DNA of 64,000 nucleotides from CAYFVR01 sp046541515. Lineage in GTDB: Bacteria; Desulfobacterota; Desulfobacteria; Desulfobacterales; Desulfococcaceae. Below the pieces are notes generated by a model that was not told the DNA's origin, did not search any database, and saw nothing but the letters and a program-made list of their open reading frames with translations. Location of the stretch: contig JBKHDD010000005.1 of assembly GCA_046541515.1 (NCBI GenBank), positions 10,406-74,405 on the forward strand. Direction: 5' to 3'. Of the stretch, positions 1-8,751 are shown one piece after another; within the stretch, counting starts at the first letter, position 1, and the number at the start of each line of letters is the position of its first letter. Both the position numbers and the translations under genes were made by a program.

Positions 1-1188
1 CCCCAAGGAAATGATCAGCGTGGCCAGACTCATTCGCTCCAGGGTCATGCCGTTGAAGTTCATGATGGCCAGGGTCACCAGCATGACCGTGGGCACGATG
101 GTCCCGACGATGAGGCCGGTTCGCAGTCCGAGAAAGAGGATCACCACCGCGAGGACGATTGCCAGGGTTTGGAGCACGTTGAGGGTGACGCCGTAGACCG
201 CGTTTTCCACCTGATCCACCTGGTAGGTGGCGATGTCCAGATGGTAGCCGGCCGGCAGCCGGTTTCCGATCTCGTCCAGCAGGGCTTTGACCCGGGGGCC
301 GAAGTCCAGCACGTTGGCGTTGTCGGCCATGGCGATGGCGAAGACAATCGCCGGCTCTCCGTTGAAATAGGCGGTCCGCTCCGGCGGATCCACGTAGCCC
401 CGGGTGACCGCGGCGATCTCCCGCAGCGGAATGCTCTCCCCCCGGCCGGGAACCGGGATCAGGGTGTTCCGGATGTCTTCCACCGTCTCGAAATTGCCGG
501 TGGGCTGGATGAGGAACGCCTTGCCCCGGGCCTCGGCCGCGCCGCCGGGGCGGATGATGTTCTGTTGCTGGAGCAGGGCGATCAGCTCCGCGGGCGAGAT
601 ATTGAACTGGGCCAGCCGGGCGTTGGCGGTTTCGATGAAAATCCGCTCGGCCTGGGCGCCGAGGATGTCCACTTTTTCCGTGCCCTGGATTCCGTAGAGC
701 GTGTCCCGGATGTGCTGGGCCATGTCGAACATCTCGGCCATTTCGAAGCCCTCGGCCCACAGCGCGGCGGTGACCACGGCCACGTCCCCGAAATTGTCGT
801 TGACCATGGGCGTTCCGGTCCCCTCGGGCAAATCGGGCCGGACTTGGTCGATGGCGTTGCGGACGTCGTCCCAAATCTGGTCCAGATCGAAAAATCGGTC
901 GTAGGCCTCGACGTGGATCACGGATCGGCCGGGATGGGAGGTGGAGCGAATCTCCTCGATTTCCGGAACGGTGCGGATGGCCTCTTCCAGCGTCTTGGTG
1001 ATGAGCAGCTCCACCCGGTCCGGCGGCAGCCCGGGAAATCGGGTGGTGATCACCGCCTCGCGGATGGTGATTTCCGGGTCCTCCCGGGCCGGGAGGGTGA
1101 AATAGCTGACGAAGCCGAAAACCATCAGCACCAGCAGCAGGGCGAAGACGACCCGTTTGTGGCGGAACGCGATGACGGAAAAGTCCAT
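1..1188 (-). CDS. RND-family efflux transporter, N-terminal part (cut by window edge)
   Basis: This is the inner-membrane pump of a tripartite efflux system. The first 396 codons are visible; the gene continues past base 1. The start is the ATG at 1188, giving MDFSVIAFRHKRVVFALLLV, a short cytoplasmic stretch then the first membrane helix (about residues 12-30), as in AcrB/MdtB-type pumps. It is followed by a periplasmic porter-domain segment (PGLPPDRVELLITKTLEE, then a region ending near SHPGRSVIHVEAYDRF) and later a second run of hydrophobic helices near the window edge. It begins 9 bp after the stop of the adaptor gene on the same strand, so the two form one operon. The substrate cannot be told from this sequence. 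Confidence 0.9.
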   Translation of the reverse strand, partial: MDFSVIAFRHKRVVFALLLVLMVFGFVSYFTLPAREDPEITIREAVITTRFPGLPPDRVELLITKTLEEAIRTVPEIEEIRSTSHPGRSVIHVEAYDRFFDLDQIWDDVRNAIDQVRPDLPEGTGTPMVNDNFGDVAVVTAALWAEGFEMAEMFDMAQHIRDTLYGIQGTEKVDILGAQAERIFIETANARLAQFNISPAELIALLQQQNIIRPGGAAEARGKAFLIQPTGNFETVEDIRNTLIPVPGRGESIPLREIAAVTRGYVDPPERTAYFNGEPAIVFAIAMADNANVLDFGPRVKALLDEIGNRLPAGYHLDIATYQVDQVENAVYGVTLNVLQTLAIVLAVVILFLGLRTGLIVGTIVPTVMLVTLAIMNFNGMTLERMSLATLIISLG

Positions 1189-1197
1189 GACGGGCCC

Positions 1198-2334
1198 CTA
1201 TTCGTTGAAGGTCTGGACGTCCCGGTTGAGCAGGGTCACCCGCTGGCCGTCCCGGAGAAAGGGCAGCCCCGCCTTGACGATGATGTCCCCGGCGGAAAGC
1301 CCGCGGGAGACGTAGCCGTGCGGGCCGGACAGATGGGCGATGGTCACCGGTTGGGCCGCGATGGTTTCCGTTTCGGGATCGTAGCGGAAGACGTAGTGAT
1401 CCTCGCCCTCGGCGGCCTCGAAGGCGGTGACCGGGATGGGGAACCAGGATTCCGCGCGTTCCGCGGGAGCGCCGTTCCCGTTCTCCCCGTCCATGGCGAA
1501 ATCCACCTCCGCCGTCATGCCCGGACGCAGGCCGGACAGCGGTTCCGACAGCGCGAGCGTGACCGGGAAAGCGTTGGCGTTTTCGGCCCGGGCGCCGATT
1601 TCGACGATTTCCGCCGAGACCTCCAGATCGGGCCGCGCGGGAAATTCCACCGTTTTCCGCCCGCCGACCTGGAGCCGGCCCACCAGGGTTTCCGGCACGG
1701 AGACGGCCACTTCCAGTTTTTGATCGCCCTGGATTTCCAAGGCCGGTTGCCCCGGCGACACCCGCTGGGACGGTTCGATTTGCCGGCTGGAGACCGATCC
1801 GTCGTAGGGCGCCGTGAGCCGGGCGTCGGCCAAATCCTCTTTGGCCAGGTCCAGTCGGGCTTCCGCCACCGTCACCTGATTCCGGGCGGCCTCGTAGGCG
1901 GCCTTGGAGAGATCGAAATCGGCCTGGGACACGGCGCCGGCCTCCACGAGATTCCGCTTGCGCCGAAAATCGTTCCGGGCCTCTTCGAACCGGGCACGGG
2001 CTTCGGACAACGCCCCTTCCCGCTGGCGAACCGTTAGCGCGTACGTTCGGTCGTCCAGCGTGGCCAGAACGTCGTCCTTCTGGAAAGTTTCCCCAAGTTC
2101 GACGTTCACCGTCTCCACCTTGCCGGCCACCTCGAAGCTGAGTTCCGCCTTGTCCGCCGGGGCCACGATTCCGGACAACCGACGGTTCACCTGTCCATTG
2201 CCGGATTCGAGCTGAATCCAGGCGACGGTTTTGGGGGGAAGCTCGGTCGTTTCGCCGTCCGCGTTTTCGCAAGCCGCGAGACTGAAAGCGGCGAGCAAAA
2301 GGATCGGCGGAATCAGATATCGCTCCAGGATCAT
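1198..2334 (-). CDS. RND efflux periplasmic adaptor (membrane fusion protein), lipoprotein
   Basis: 378 residues. The N-terminus has a hydrophobic signal ending in LAAC, a lipobox, so the mature protein is probably lipid-anchored at Cys22 or so. The rest matches the HlyD/AcrA adaptor plan: a beta-barrel/lipoyl half (VAPADKAELSFEVAGKVETV, with LGETFQKDDVLATLDDR), a long alpha-helical hairpin (about residues 100-170, Ala/Glu/Arg-rich), the second lipoyl half (LTAPYDGSVSSRQIEPSQ) and a C-terminal membrane-proximal domain. It links the RND pump encoded 9 bp downstream to an outer-membrane channel, which is not in the window. The ATG at 2334 has an AAGGA ribosome site 10-12 bases upstream. A palindrome about 50 bp upstream is a likely repressor site. 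Confidence 0.92.
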   Translation of the reverse strand: MILERYLIPPILLLAAFSLAACENADGETTELPPKTVAWIQLESGNGQVNRRLSGIVAPADKAELSFEVAGKVETVNVELGETFQKDDVLATLDDRTYALTVRQREGALSEARARFEEARNDFRRKRNLVEAGAVSQADFDLSKAAYEAARNQVTVAEARLDLAKEDLADARLTAPYDGSVSSRQIEPSQRVSPGQPALEIQGDQKLEVAVSVPETLVGRLQVGGRKTVEFPARPDLEVSAEIVEIGARAENANAFPVTLALSEPLSGLRPGMTAEVDFAMDGENGNGAPAERAESWFPIPVTAFEAAEGEDHYVFRYDPETETIAAQPVTIAHLSGPHGYVSRGLSAGDIIVKAGLPFLRDGQRVTLLNRDVQTFNE

Positions 2335-2382
2335 GATGAATTTCCTTGGTTTGGTTTGGCTTCCGTGTCAATCGACCAATTT

Positions 2383-2398
2383 AATCAATCGATTGATT
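2383..2398. promoter_or_regulatory. 16-bp perfect palindrome upstream of the efflux operon
   Basis: AATCAATCGATTGATT is its own reverse complement. It lies 49 bp upstream of the adaptor start codon and in the divergent spacer to prfC. TetR/MarR-type regulators often bind such sites before RND operons; no such regulator gene is in the window, so the binder is unknown. Confidence 0.5.
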
Positions 2399-2582
2399 GA
2401 AGCGAGAAGGTAGAATGGGACGGGAGGATTGTCAATCGGGAATTGAGCCGGGACCATCTCCAATCCCACCTTAAAATTTATTTTACGATCCCTTCCCCTT
2501 CTGCTATACTTGACAATTTCGCTCATCCCATCATCCGACATTCGTCGAACCATCCCGGCCAGCGGCCGGATTTGAGGCATCC

Positions 2583-4253
2583 ATGAACAGCACAGCCGAA
2601 GCGCTCGCGGAAACGGCGGCGCCCCAGACCCAAAATCAGTCCCAAAATCAGTCCCAAAACCAGACCAAAAATTCCCGCAAGGCGGAAATCGCCCGACGGC
2701 GCACCTTTGGAATCATCAGCCATCCCGACGCCGGAAAGACCACCCTCACCGAAAAGTTGCTGCTCTTCGGCGGGGCCATCAAACTGGCGGGGGCGGTCAA
2801 GGCCCGCAAGGCCAATCGACACGCCACCAGCGACTGGATGGCCATCGAGCAGGAGCGCGGGATCTCCGTAACCAGCTCCGTGATGAAATTCGAATACCGG
2901 AATTACGAAATCAACCTGCTGGACACCCCCGGCCACGAGGATTTCTCCGAGGACACCTATCGCGTCCTCACCGCCGTGGACAGCGCGGTGATGGTCATCG
3001 ACAGCGTGAAGGGCGTGGAGCCCCAGACCCGGAAGCTGATGGAGGTCTGCCGGATGCGCAACACGCCGATTCTCACCTTCATCAACAAGCTGGACCGGGA
3101 GGGCATGTCGCCCATCGATCTGATGGGCGACATCGAGGAGAAGCTCCAGATCGAATGCGCGCCGCTCACCTGGCCCATCGGCATGGGCAAGCGGTTCAAG
3201 GGGACCTACAACCTGTACCGCAAGGAGCTGAACCTGTTCACCGCCGGGGAGGATCGGGTCGGCCAGGAGATGGTCACCATCCGGGATCTGGACGACCCCG
3301 CCCTGGACGAGGCTTTGGGCGAGAGCGACGCGAACGCCCTGCGGGAGGACATCGAACTGCTGGAGGGCGCGGCCGATCCCTTCGACTTGGATCTGTATCG
3401 CCAAGGCACCCAGACGCCGGTTTTCTTCGGCAGCGCCATCAACAATTTCGGCGTCCGGGAAATGTTGGACGCCTTCGTGGAAGTGGCGCCCGGTCCCCTG
3501 CCTCGGGAAACCACCACGCGTATGGTGGACCCCGAGGAGGAGCAGTTCACCGGCTTCATCTTCAAAATCCAGGCGAACATGGACCCGGCCCACCGGGACC
3601 GGCTGGCGTTTTTGCGGGTCTGCTCCGGCCGGTTTCAGCGGGGCATGAAAATTCGCCATCATCGAATCGGAAAGGACATCCAGGTGGCCAACCCAATCAT
3701 CTTCATGGCCCAGGACCGGGCCATCGCCGAGGACGCCTGGCCCGGCGACATCATCGGGATTCACAACCACGGAACCATCAAAATCGGCGACGCCTTTTCG
3801 GACAAGGAGCCGCTCAAATTCACCGGGATTCCCAATTTCGCCCCGGAACATTTCCGCCGGGTGCGGCTGAAATCGCCGCTCAAGGCCAAGCAATTGTTGA
3901 AGGGATTGACCCAGCTCGCCGAGGAAGGCGCGGTTCAGTTTTTCCGGCCGCTCATGGGAAGCGATTTTATTTTGGGGGCCGTGGGGGCGCTTCAGTTCGA
4001 CGTGACGGTGGGCCGGCTCAAGGCCGAGTACGGGGTGGACGCCACCTACGAAGGGGTGGGATACGCCGCCGCCCGCTGGGTCTACTGCGACGACCGCAAG
4101 CGGCTGGCCGAATTCCAGGCCGCCAACCAGGCCTACCTGGCCCTGGACGCCGAGGAAAACCTCACCTTCCTCGCCGACGGCGCCTGGCGGCTGGATTTCG
4201 TGGCGGAGCGCTGGCCGGACGTGACCTTCGCGAAGACGCGGGAGCATTTGTAG
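2583..4253 (+). CDS. prfC: Peptide chain release factor 3 (RF3)
   Basis: 556 residues. RF3 is a translational GTPase that recycles RF1/RF2 from the ribosome after peptide release. The GTPase motifs are all visible: P-loop HPDAGKTT (about residue 50), switch-[10 protein letters not shown], and NKLD. Domain II/III features typical of RF3 follow, including [14 protein letters not shown] and [15 protein letters not shown]. An oddity is the first 30 residues: a Gln/Asn-rich run ([11 protein letters not shown]) encoded by short tandem repeats of CCCAAAATCAGT-like units, ahead of the conserved start of the family near [14 protein letters not shown]. The gene stands alone, diverging from the efflux operon and converging on the receiver-CheW fusion. 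Confidence 0.96.
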   Translation: MNSTAEALAETAAPQTQNQSQNQSQNQTKNSRKAEIARRRTFGIISHPDAGKTTLTEKLLLFGGAIKLAGAVKARKANRHATSDWMAIEQERGISVTSSVMKFEYRNYEINLLDTPGHEDFSEDTYRVLTAVDSAVMVIDSVKGVEPQTRKLMEVCRMRNTPILTFINKLDREGMSPIDLMGDIEEKLQIECAPLTWPIGMGKRFKGTYNLYRKELNLFTAGEDRVGQEMVTIRDLDDPALDEALGESDANALREDIELLEGAADPFDLDLYRQGTQTPVFFGSAINNFGVREMLDAFVEVAPGPLPRETTTRMVDPEEEQFTGFIFKIQANMDPAHRDRLAFLRVCSGRFQRGMKIRHHRIGKDIQVANPIIFMAQDRAIAEDAWPGDIIGIHNHGTIKIGDAFSDKEPLKFTGIPNFAPEHFRRVRLKSPLKAKQLLKGLTQLAEEGAVQFFRPLMGSDFILGAVGALQFDVTVGRLKAEYGVDATYEGVGYAAARWVYCDDRKRLAEFQAANQAYLALDAEENLTFLADGAWRLDFVAERWPDVTFAKTREHL

Positions 4254-4320
4254 GCGCGGGACAGAATTCCGTCGAAAAATTCCCCAGCCCCGGAACCGTT
4301 CATTCCCGGGAAAATGGCAG

Positions 4321-4339
4321 GGGCGTATCCCATGCGCCC
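4321..4339. repeat. Small hairpin repeat, copy 1 (GGGCG...CGCCC type)
   Basis: GGGCGTATCCCATGCGCCC forms an 8-bp stem with one mismatch. Read on the minus strand, the surrounding 65 bases resemble the spacer at about 25035-25100 (shared GGATTGA, GGGCG and ACGCCC blocks, roughly 70% by eye). Both copies are intergenic. It lies downstream of prfC and may also help end transcription. Confidence 0.45.
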
Positions 4340-4449
4340 ACCGTCAATCCGACACGATTGCCCCTTTGAAATCCCAAGCCGAAGGGCGCGGCAGCTTGCC
4401 CCCTCTTGAAAATCCGGCAAAGAGTCCGGACATCCCCGCCAAAAACAAA

Positions 4450-4487
4450 AACGCCCCGGGCTGCCCATTTGGGCCTCCCGGGGCGTT
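4450..4487 (-). terminator. Intrinsic terminator of the receiver-SBP-CheW gene
   Basis: An 11-bp GC-rich stem (AACGCCCCGGG with CCCGGGGCGTT) encloses a second small stem (GCCCA/TGGGC). On the minus strand it is followed by TTTTTGTTTTT, a good intrinsic terminator starting about 50 bp after the stop at 4536. On the plus strand there is no T-run, so it probably does not end prfC. Confidence 0.85.
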
Positions 4488-4535
4488 GTCCTTTGCGTTC
4501 CCCGCGACGTCTTCGGCGAAAATTCTCCCCCGGCG

Positions 4536-6482
4536 CTATTCCGCCATCACCGCGTCGATGTCCAGCAACACTTTGAGGCTGTCCTCCACCTTGGCCATGG
4601 CCGAGATGAAGCTGGTTTTCACGTCCGCGCCGAAGTGGGGCATGTCCTCGATATCCTTCGCCCGGATGGAGAGGACCTCCAGCACGGTGTCCACCACCAC
4701 GCCCATGTAGAAGATCTCGCCGTTCCGACTCAGCTCCAGCACGATGATGCAGGTGCGATCGGTGTATTCCGTCTCCTCCATGCCGAATTTCAGCCGCAGG
4801 TCCATCACCGGAATTACCTGATCCCGCAGCCGAACCACCCCTTTGATGTAATGGGCCGACTGGGGCAGGCTTCGGATGGGCAGCATCCCGATGATTTCCT
4901 TGATCCGGGAAATGTCGATCCCGTATTCCTGATTGGCCAGCTGAAAGGTGAGATAGGTGCCTTCGGCGTTCAGCATCGACTTGGCTTCGGTGTGGGTCCG
5001 GTCCACCTCCCCGCGTTGCAGAATCCGCATTACCGAATCCGCGTCGTCGGTCAGCATGGGCCGATAGTTGGGGCGATTGGCCACGTCCTCGCCGCAGGCC
5101 GCCCGGGTGAATCGGGTGTCGATGAACCGGTCCAGATCGATTCGCGCGCCGATGCCCATCTGCTCCACCATGTAGTCCTGAATCACTTGAAAGTCGGCCA
5201 CCCGGGGATACAGGTCGTCGGTCTTGATGCCGTAGGATTCGGTCAGCACGTTTTTCAGCAGCGGCGTTTTGAGGCCCAGGGACTTGTCCGGGTCCAGAAA
5301 GGCCACCGCGATTTCGGCCGCCTTTTCCGGCTTCTGGGAGATAAATTTCCCCGCCTCCACCAGCATTCCGCAGAATTCGTGAACCGCGTCCGGACATTCG
5401 TCGATGAAGTCGTCCCGCATGGCCACGATGCAGCAGGGATGTTGTTGCCACAGTTCTCCGGAAAGAAATTGAAGGTCGGCGATGTTGGAGGCGACGGCCT
5501 TGGTGCCCAAGGGTTCCGCCACCATGAACCCGCTGGCGTTGGGGTGTTCCTTGAGAAACTGGGGCATTTTGACCGGCGCGACCACCTCGAAGTTTACGTC
5601 GGCGTCTTTTCCCAGCATGCCGGAGCCGAGCCCCGCCCGTCGAAAAAAGAGATGAGCCAGCATGTGGTGGATGGAAAGTTTGTGGGGAATCAGAAAGAAT
5701 TTTTTTCGGAAGAAATCCGGATAGGGCGGGCGGTAATCGCCCCGGCGATTCCGAACGAAAATGCTGCCGTTTTTGTGGGCCAGCATCACCATCCGGATGG
5801 GGACTTGGTATCGGAACAGGTCCATGGCGATGGGGGCCAAGATGCAGGCGGCGTCCACCCAGCCGTTTTCCAGGGATTCCGCCACCGGGTTCCAGCTTGA
5901 CAGGCAGCGGGTTTCCAGCTCGAAATGCTTGGGCGGGGTTTCCGCGGTCTCCACCATGTGCTTCAGCACCCCCAGCACCAGGTGGTCGGTGATTTGAATA
6001 TGGGCCACCCGCAGTTTGGTTTTGCCCGAGGCGGCCCGCTGGGGGCCGGCGGCCTGTTCGGGGCCTCGATCGGCCTCGGTTTCCAACCCCAGGGACTGCC
6101 TGATTTTGGCCATCAATTCGTCGCCGTCGAAGGGCTTGGCGATGAAGCCGTTGACCCCCGCCTCCATGGCCTTTCGCTGCTGATCGATATCCCCCTGTCC
6201 GGTGGCCATCAGGAAAGGCAGCGCCGGTTTTTCGTGATTGTTCCGAATCCAGGACAGCAGCTCGAAGCCGTCCCGTTTGGGCATGTTCCAGTCGCTGATG
6301 ACGATGTCGATGTCCAGGGTTTCCTTGAGGACGGCGACGGCGACATCGCCGTCCTCCGCCTCCCGGATGTTTTCAAAGCCAAGCCGGCGAAGGGTCTGCG
6401 TTTCGATCTTCCGCATGACCGCCGCGTCTTCCACCAGCAAAACCGATACGCGTTTTGGATCAATGGGCATGGGATTCACCAT
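4536..6482 (-). CDS. Receiver - NMT1/NrtA-like substrate-binding domain - CheW fusion protein
   Basis: 648 residues in three parts. Residues about 12-130 are a receiver domain (VLLVEDAAVMRK, phospho-acceptor Asp in DIVISDWNMP, Lys in IAKPF). Residues about 155-470 look like a periplasmic-binding fold of the NMT1/SsuA/NrtA type (KLRVAHIQITDHLVLGVL, GWVDAACILAPIAMDLF, FMVAEPLGTKAVA). Residues about 500-645 are a CheW domain (YLTFQLANQEYGIDISRIKE, IKGVVRLRDQVIPVMDLR). There is no signal peptide, so the binding domain should act in the cytoplasm. CheW couples receptors to CheA; CheV is CheW plus receiver, and this protein resembles a CheV with a ligand-binding domain between. The start may instead be the ATG at 6470, which has GGTGA upstream. 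It is a single-gene unit with its own terminator. Confidence 0.85.
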   Translation of the reverse strand: MVNPMPIDPKRVSVLLVEDAAVMRKIETQTLRRLGFENIREAEDGDVAVAVLKETLDIDIVISDWNMPKRDGFELLSWIRNNHEKPALPFLMATGQGDIDQQRKAMEAGVNGFIAKPFDGDELMAKIRQSLGLETEADRGPEQAAGPQRAASGKTKLRVAHIQITDHLVLGVLKHMVETAETPPKHFELETRCLSSWNPVAESLENGWVDAACILAPIAMDLFRYQVPIRMVMLAHKNGSIFVRNRRGDYRPPYPDFFRKKFFLIPHKLSIHHMLAHLFFRRAGLGSGMLGKDADVNFEVVAPVKMPQFLKEHPNASGFMVAEPLGTKAVASNIADLQFLSGELWQQHPCCIVAMRDDFIDECPDAVHEFCGMLVEAGKFISQKPEKAAEIAVAFLDPDKSLGLKTPLLKNVLTESYGIKTDDLYPRVADFQVIQDYMVEQMGIGARIDLDRFIDTRFTRAACGEDVANRPNYRPMLTDDADSVMRILQRGEVDRTHTEAKSMLNAEGTYLTFQLANQEYGIDISRIKEIIGMLPIRSLPQSAHYIKGVVRLRDQVIPVMDLRLKFGMEETEYTDRTCIIVLELSRNGEIFYMGVVVDTVLEVLSIRAKDIEDMPHFGADVKTSFISAMAKVEDSLKVLLDIDAVMAE

Positions 6483-6834
6483 GAGGGACGAGATTCAGGC
6501 GACGTTTCGCCGCCGGTGCCGGGCGCCGAGCCCGCCAAGGGCCAAATCCAACCACGCACCGGGACGGCCTGGCGACCGCGGAACCGCCGCAAGGGCGCTT
6601 TCCGGGGCCGCCCGCCAATGAAAAAGGGTCCAATGTCGGGCGGGATGACAGGGCGACTCTAAAAGGGAACGGCCGGGGGGTCAAGGGAAATGCGGAAAAT
6701 GAAAACGACGACCCTCCGAACCGAACCGAACCGGATGGGATGGGCTGAATGGGAAAGAGAAATTTTGTTTTATCCGTCTCGACTTGGGAATGAAAAAGTA
6801 TGGATAAAACAACCCGTTGAGTCAACGTCGTCGG
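6483..6834. other. Non-coding stretch upstream of the receiver-CheW fusion
   Basis: I see no convincing gene here. The part to about 6650 is GC-rich and the rest more A/T-rich with poly-A and T-runs (GAAATTTTGTTTTATCC near 6770). The minus-strand promoter of the receiver-CheW gene must lie in it, but I could not pick out a clear -35/-10 pair. The A/T-rich end borders the transposase remnant. Confidence 0.4.
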
Positions 6835-7089
6835 ATGGGCGGAGCGTTCAACAGTTCCCTGCGCCGCAGGAACTCAACTTTTCGCAGAAAGTCGAACACT
6901 TATGCGAAAAATGAAAGCGGCCTTCAAAAAATTCTCGACGTGTATTGGGTGGTTCACAATTTCATGCGAACACATTTCACCACGAAGCAAGTTCCGGCCG
7001 TTTCCATAGGAATTCTTGACGAAGCGATTTCCTGGGAAGAACTCTTGATGATTCCAACGGCCGCCCAATGGACCGTCCCATTCAACTGA
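6835..7089 (+). pseudogene. C-terminal remnant of a transposase
   Basis: About 84 codons read as NSSLRRRNSTFRRKSNTYAK, then LQKILDVYWVVHNFMRTHFT and TKQVPAVSIGILDEAISWEE before a stop at 7087-7089. The order of a basic region, an R-x-N-T-Y-A-K stretch, Y-W-x-x-H-N-F-x-R and a closing P-A-x-x-x-G-I-L is what I recall for the C-terminal end of IS-encoded DDE-type transposases. Nothing upstream continues the protein: the catalytic Asp residues and any N-terminal helix-turn-helix are missing, so this is a truncated leftover. The exact IS family is not certain. It lies in an A/T-richer patch next to the AAA-ATPase gene. Confidence 0.55.
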
Positions 7090-7100
7090 ACCAGTGCCCC

Positions 7101-7123
7101 CCATTTAATCTGATCTTAAATGG
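7101..7123. repeat. 8-bp inverted repeat between transposase remnant and AAA gene
   Basis: CCATTTAA and TTAAATGG are perfect arms around a 7-base loop. The site lies 7 bases past the stop of the convergent AAA-ATPase gene. It lacks a T-run, so a terminator role is doubtful; it could belong to an old insertion end. Confidence 0.4.
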
Positions 7124-7129
7124 CTGTAT

Positions 7130-8716
7130 TTACACCCACCCGACAGCCACCACCAACACCCGCACCCCGCCAACCAATTCCTCACCGGAAATCTGCCCCA
7201 AAACATCTTCATCTTCGACGGGCACAAACACGGCGAGGGTGATGGACGTAAGGTTCAATTTTTTTGCATACCCCGCCGCCTGTTCTTTGGACTTTTCCAG
7301 CTCCACCTGATCCTTGTAGCTTTTTACTTCGATAACGCCCCGTTGGCCGCCGCAACGAAGGTGCAGGTCCACCCTTCCGTTGCCGGTGGGAAATTCCGGG
7401 CTGATGGCGCAACGGGAACCGACCGCCTGATACAGCCAGAAATACAGGTGAAAATGGCCCACGGCCTCACGCAAGTGCAGATCCGTCCGCCGGGGCTGGT
7501 CTTTCCAGGGATTAAGTCCCTTGGCCTTCAGGCGCGCCAGATACTTTTTATAGCGATCCAAAAGTGCCGGAAGGTCGAGTTCGGTTTTATCGAACACATC
7601 GGCCAGCCGGTCCAGCGGTTCGAGCGCGAGGATGGGGGAGCGTTCCCCGATGATGTCCAGGGTGAGCGCGTTGTACAGCCGGTGCTGTATGAACGGGTTG
7701 GCGAAACGGCAGATTTCCGTTTTTCCGCCATGGGAATCCGCCACGGTTTCCACATCGATAATGCCGTGCAGATAGGCGTAGGCGCACCATTCGGAATCGA
7801 TGGAAAAAGGGATGTCCGACCGCGTGAACAGTTCGAGAATATGATTCCGGTATTCTCCCTTGGCTTTTTTCACGAGATTCAGGATGGTGTTGTTCCATTC
7901 CTTCACCCGCGCCAGGCGGAACACATCCTTCCAGGTATCCAAACCAATGGTTTTTTCTTGGCCGGGATTGTAGGTTTCGGTCAGCAGTTCGCCGAACCAG
8001 CACACCAGCCCCGGCTGTCCCCGAGTGGCATCGTTGACGCCTTGCACTACCGCGGATTCCACCTTCTGGCCGCTCTCGTTCTGATACTGCAAGAACAATT
8101 CTTCCACCTCTTCCGGTTCAAAATTGGGAACATGCAGGGAGCGCTGAATATTGAAAGGCGAACCCCGTTCGCTTTCGACCCCGAGGACCGCCCGGACCCC
8201 GATCAAGGCCAGGCCGTGAAGGACAAAATTTTTTCGGTCCAGATACATGTCCCGAAACATGCTTACCAGATGATCGATCACCATGGGCGGCAGTTTGTCA
8301 AACTCGTCGATAAACAGGATCAGAGGCTTTTTAAAAATTCCGGCGCTTCGGGAAAACAGGTTTCCAAATGTCTCCCAGTCTGCCGGCGCTTCAACGGGTA
8401 CGTTAAAAAACCGCTGGAAAAAGAGAGGAACCCGGGAAAGAAACGCCTCCGGTGGATCTTCCGGCTTCAGAATGACGCCTTGCATCGACATTAACCCGAT
8501 TGAAAACTGATCGGAATGATGTTTTTCGATTTCCCTCTTCACCTGTCGCATGAGCCACGTCTTTCCGGTTTGCCTCGGCGCCCAAACGGTAAAATAATGC
8601 CCCCCTTTTTCAGGATTTCCAATTAGCTGCTCTTTGGTCCGGTTCACCAGTGCCACACGTTCCACGCAGAAATTTTCCTCGCAATCCACCGGACCGTAAG
8701 AATTGAATCGTCTCAT
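7130..8716 (-). CDS. AAA-like ATPase with C-terminal PD-(D/E)XK nuclease-like domain
   Basis: 528 residues. The N-terminal part starts MRRFNSYGPVDCEENFCVER and has a Walker A-type loop (APRQTGKTWLMRQV, about residue 50) and a Walker B-type strand (KPLILFIDEFDKLP, about residue 140), the pattern of the AAA-like families often annotated as AAA_35/AAA-ATPase-like. The last 90 residues carry GRVDLHLRCGGQRGVIEVKS, fitting the D...E-x-K core of PD-(D/E)XK nuclease folds. Such proteins are widespread orphans in anaerobic bacteria; substrates are unknown. The ATG has AAGGAT directly upstream. It sits alone between a transposase remnant and an inverted-repeat element, which suggests acquisition by transfer. 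Confidence 0.82.
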   Translation of the reverse strand: MRRFNSYGPVDCEENFCVERVALVNRTKEQLIGNPEKGGHYFTVWAPRQTGKTWLMRQVKREIEKHHSDQFSIGLMSMQGVILKPEDPPEAFLSRVPLFFQRFFNVPVEAPADWETFGNLFSRSAGIFKKPLILFIDEFDKLPPMVIDHLVSMFRDMYLDRKNFVLHGLALIGVRAVLGVESERGSPFNIQRSLHVPNFEPEEVEELFLQYQNESGQKVESAVVQGVNDATRGQPGLVCWFGELLTETYNPGQEKTIGLDTWKDVFRLARVKEWNNTILNLVKKAKGEYRNHILELFTRSDIPFSIDSEWCAYAYLHGIIDVETVADSHGGKTEICRFANPFIQHRLYNALTLDIIGERSPILALEPLDRLADVFDKTELDLPALLDRYKKYLARLKAKGLNPWKDQPRRTDLHLREAVGHFHLYFWLYQAVGSRCAISPEFPTGNGRVDLHLRCGGQRGVIEVKSYKDQVELEKSKEQAAGYAKKLNLTSITLAVFVPVEDEDVLGQISGEELVGGVRVLVVAVGWV

Positions 8717-8751
8717 ATCCTTATGCCTCCAATTTCAAATTCGGTTGCCTC

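Noticed and set aside
169..2037. A 622-codon open frame on the plus strand opposite the efflux genes
   Set aside because: It is antisense to well-supported RND and adaptor genes, is His/Gly/Arg/Asp-rich, has no domain and is expected by chance in GC-rich codons.
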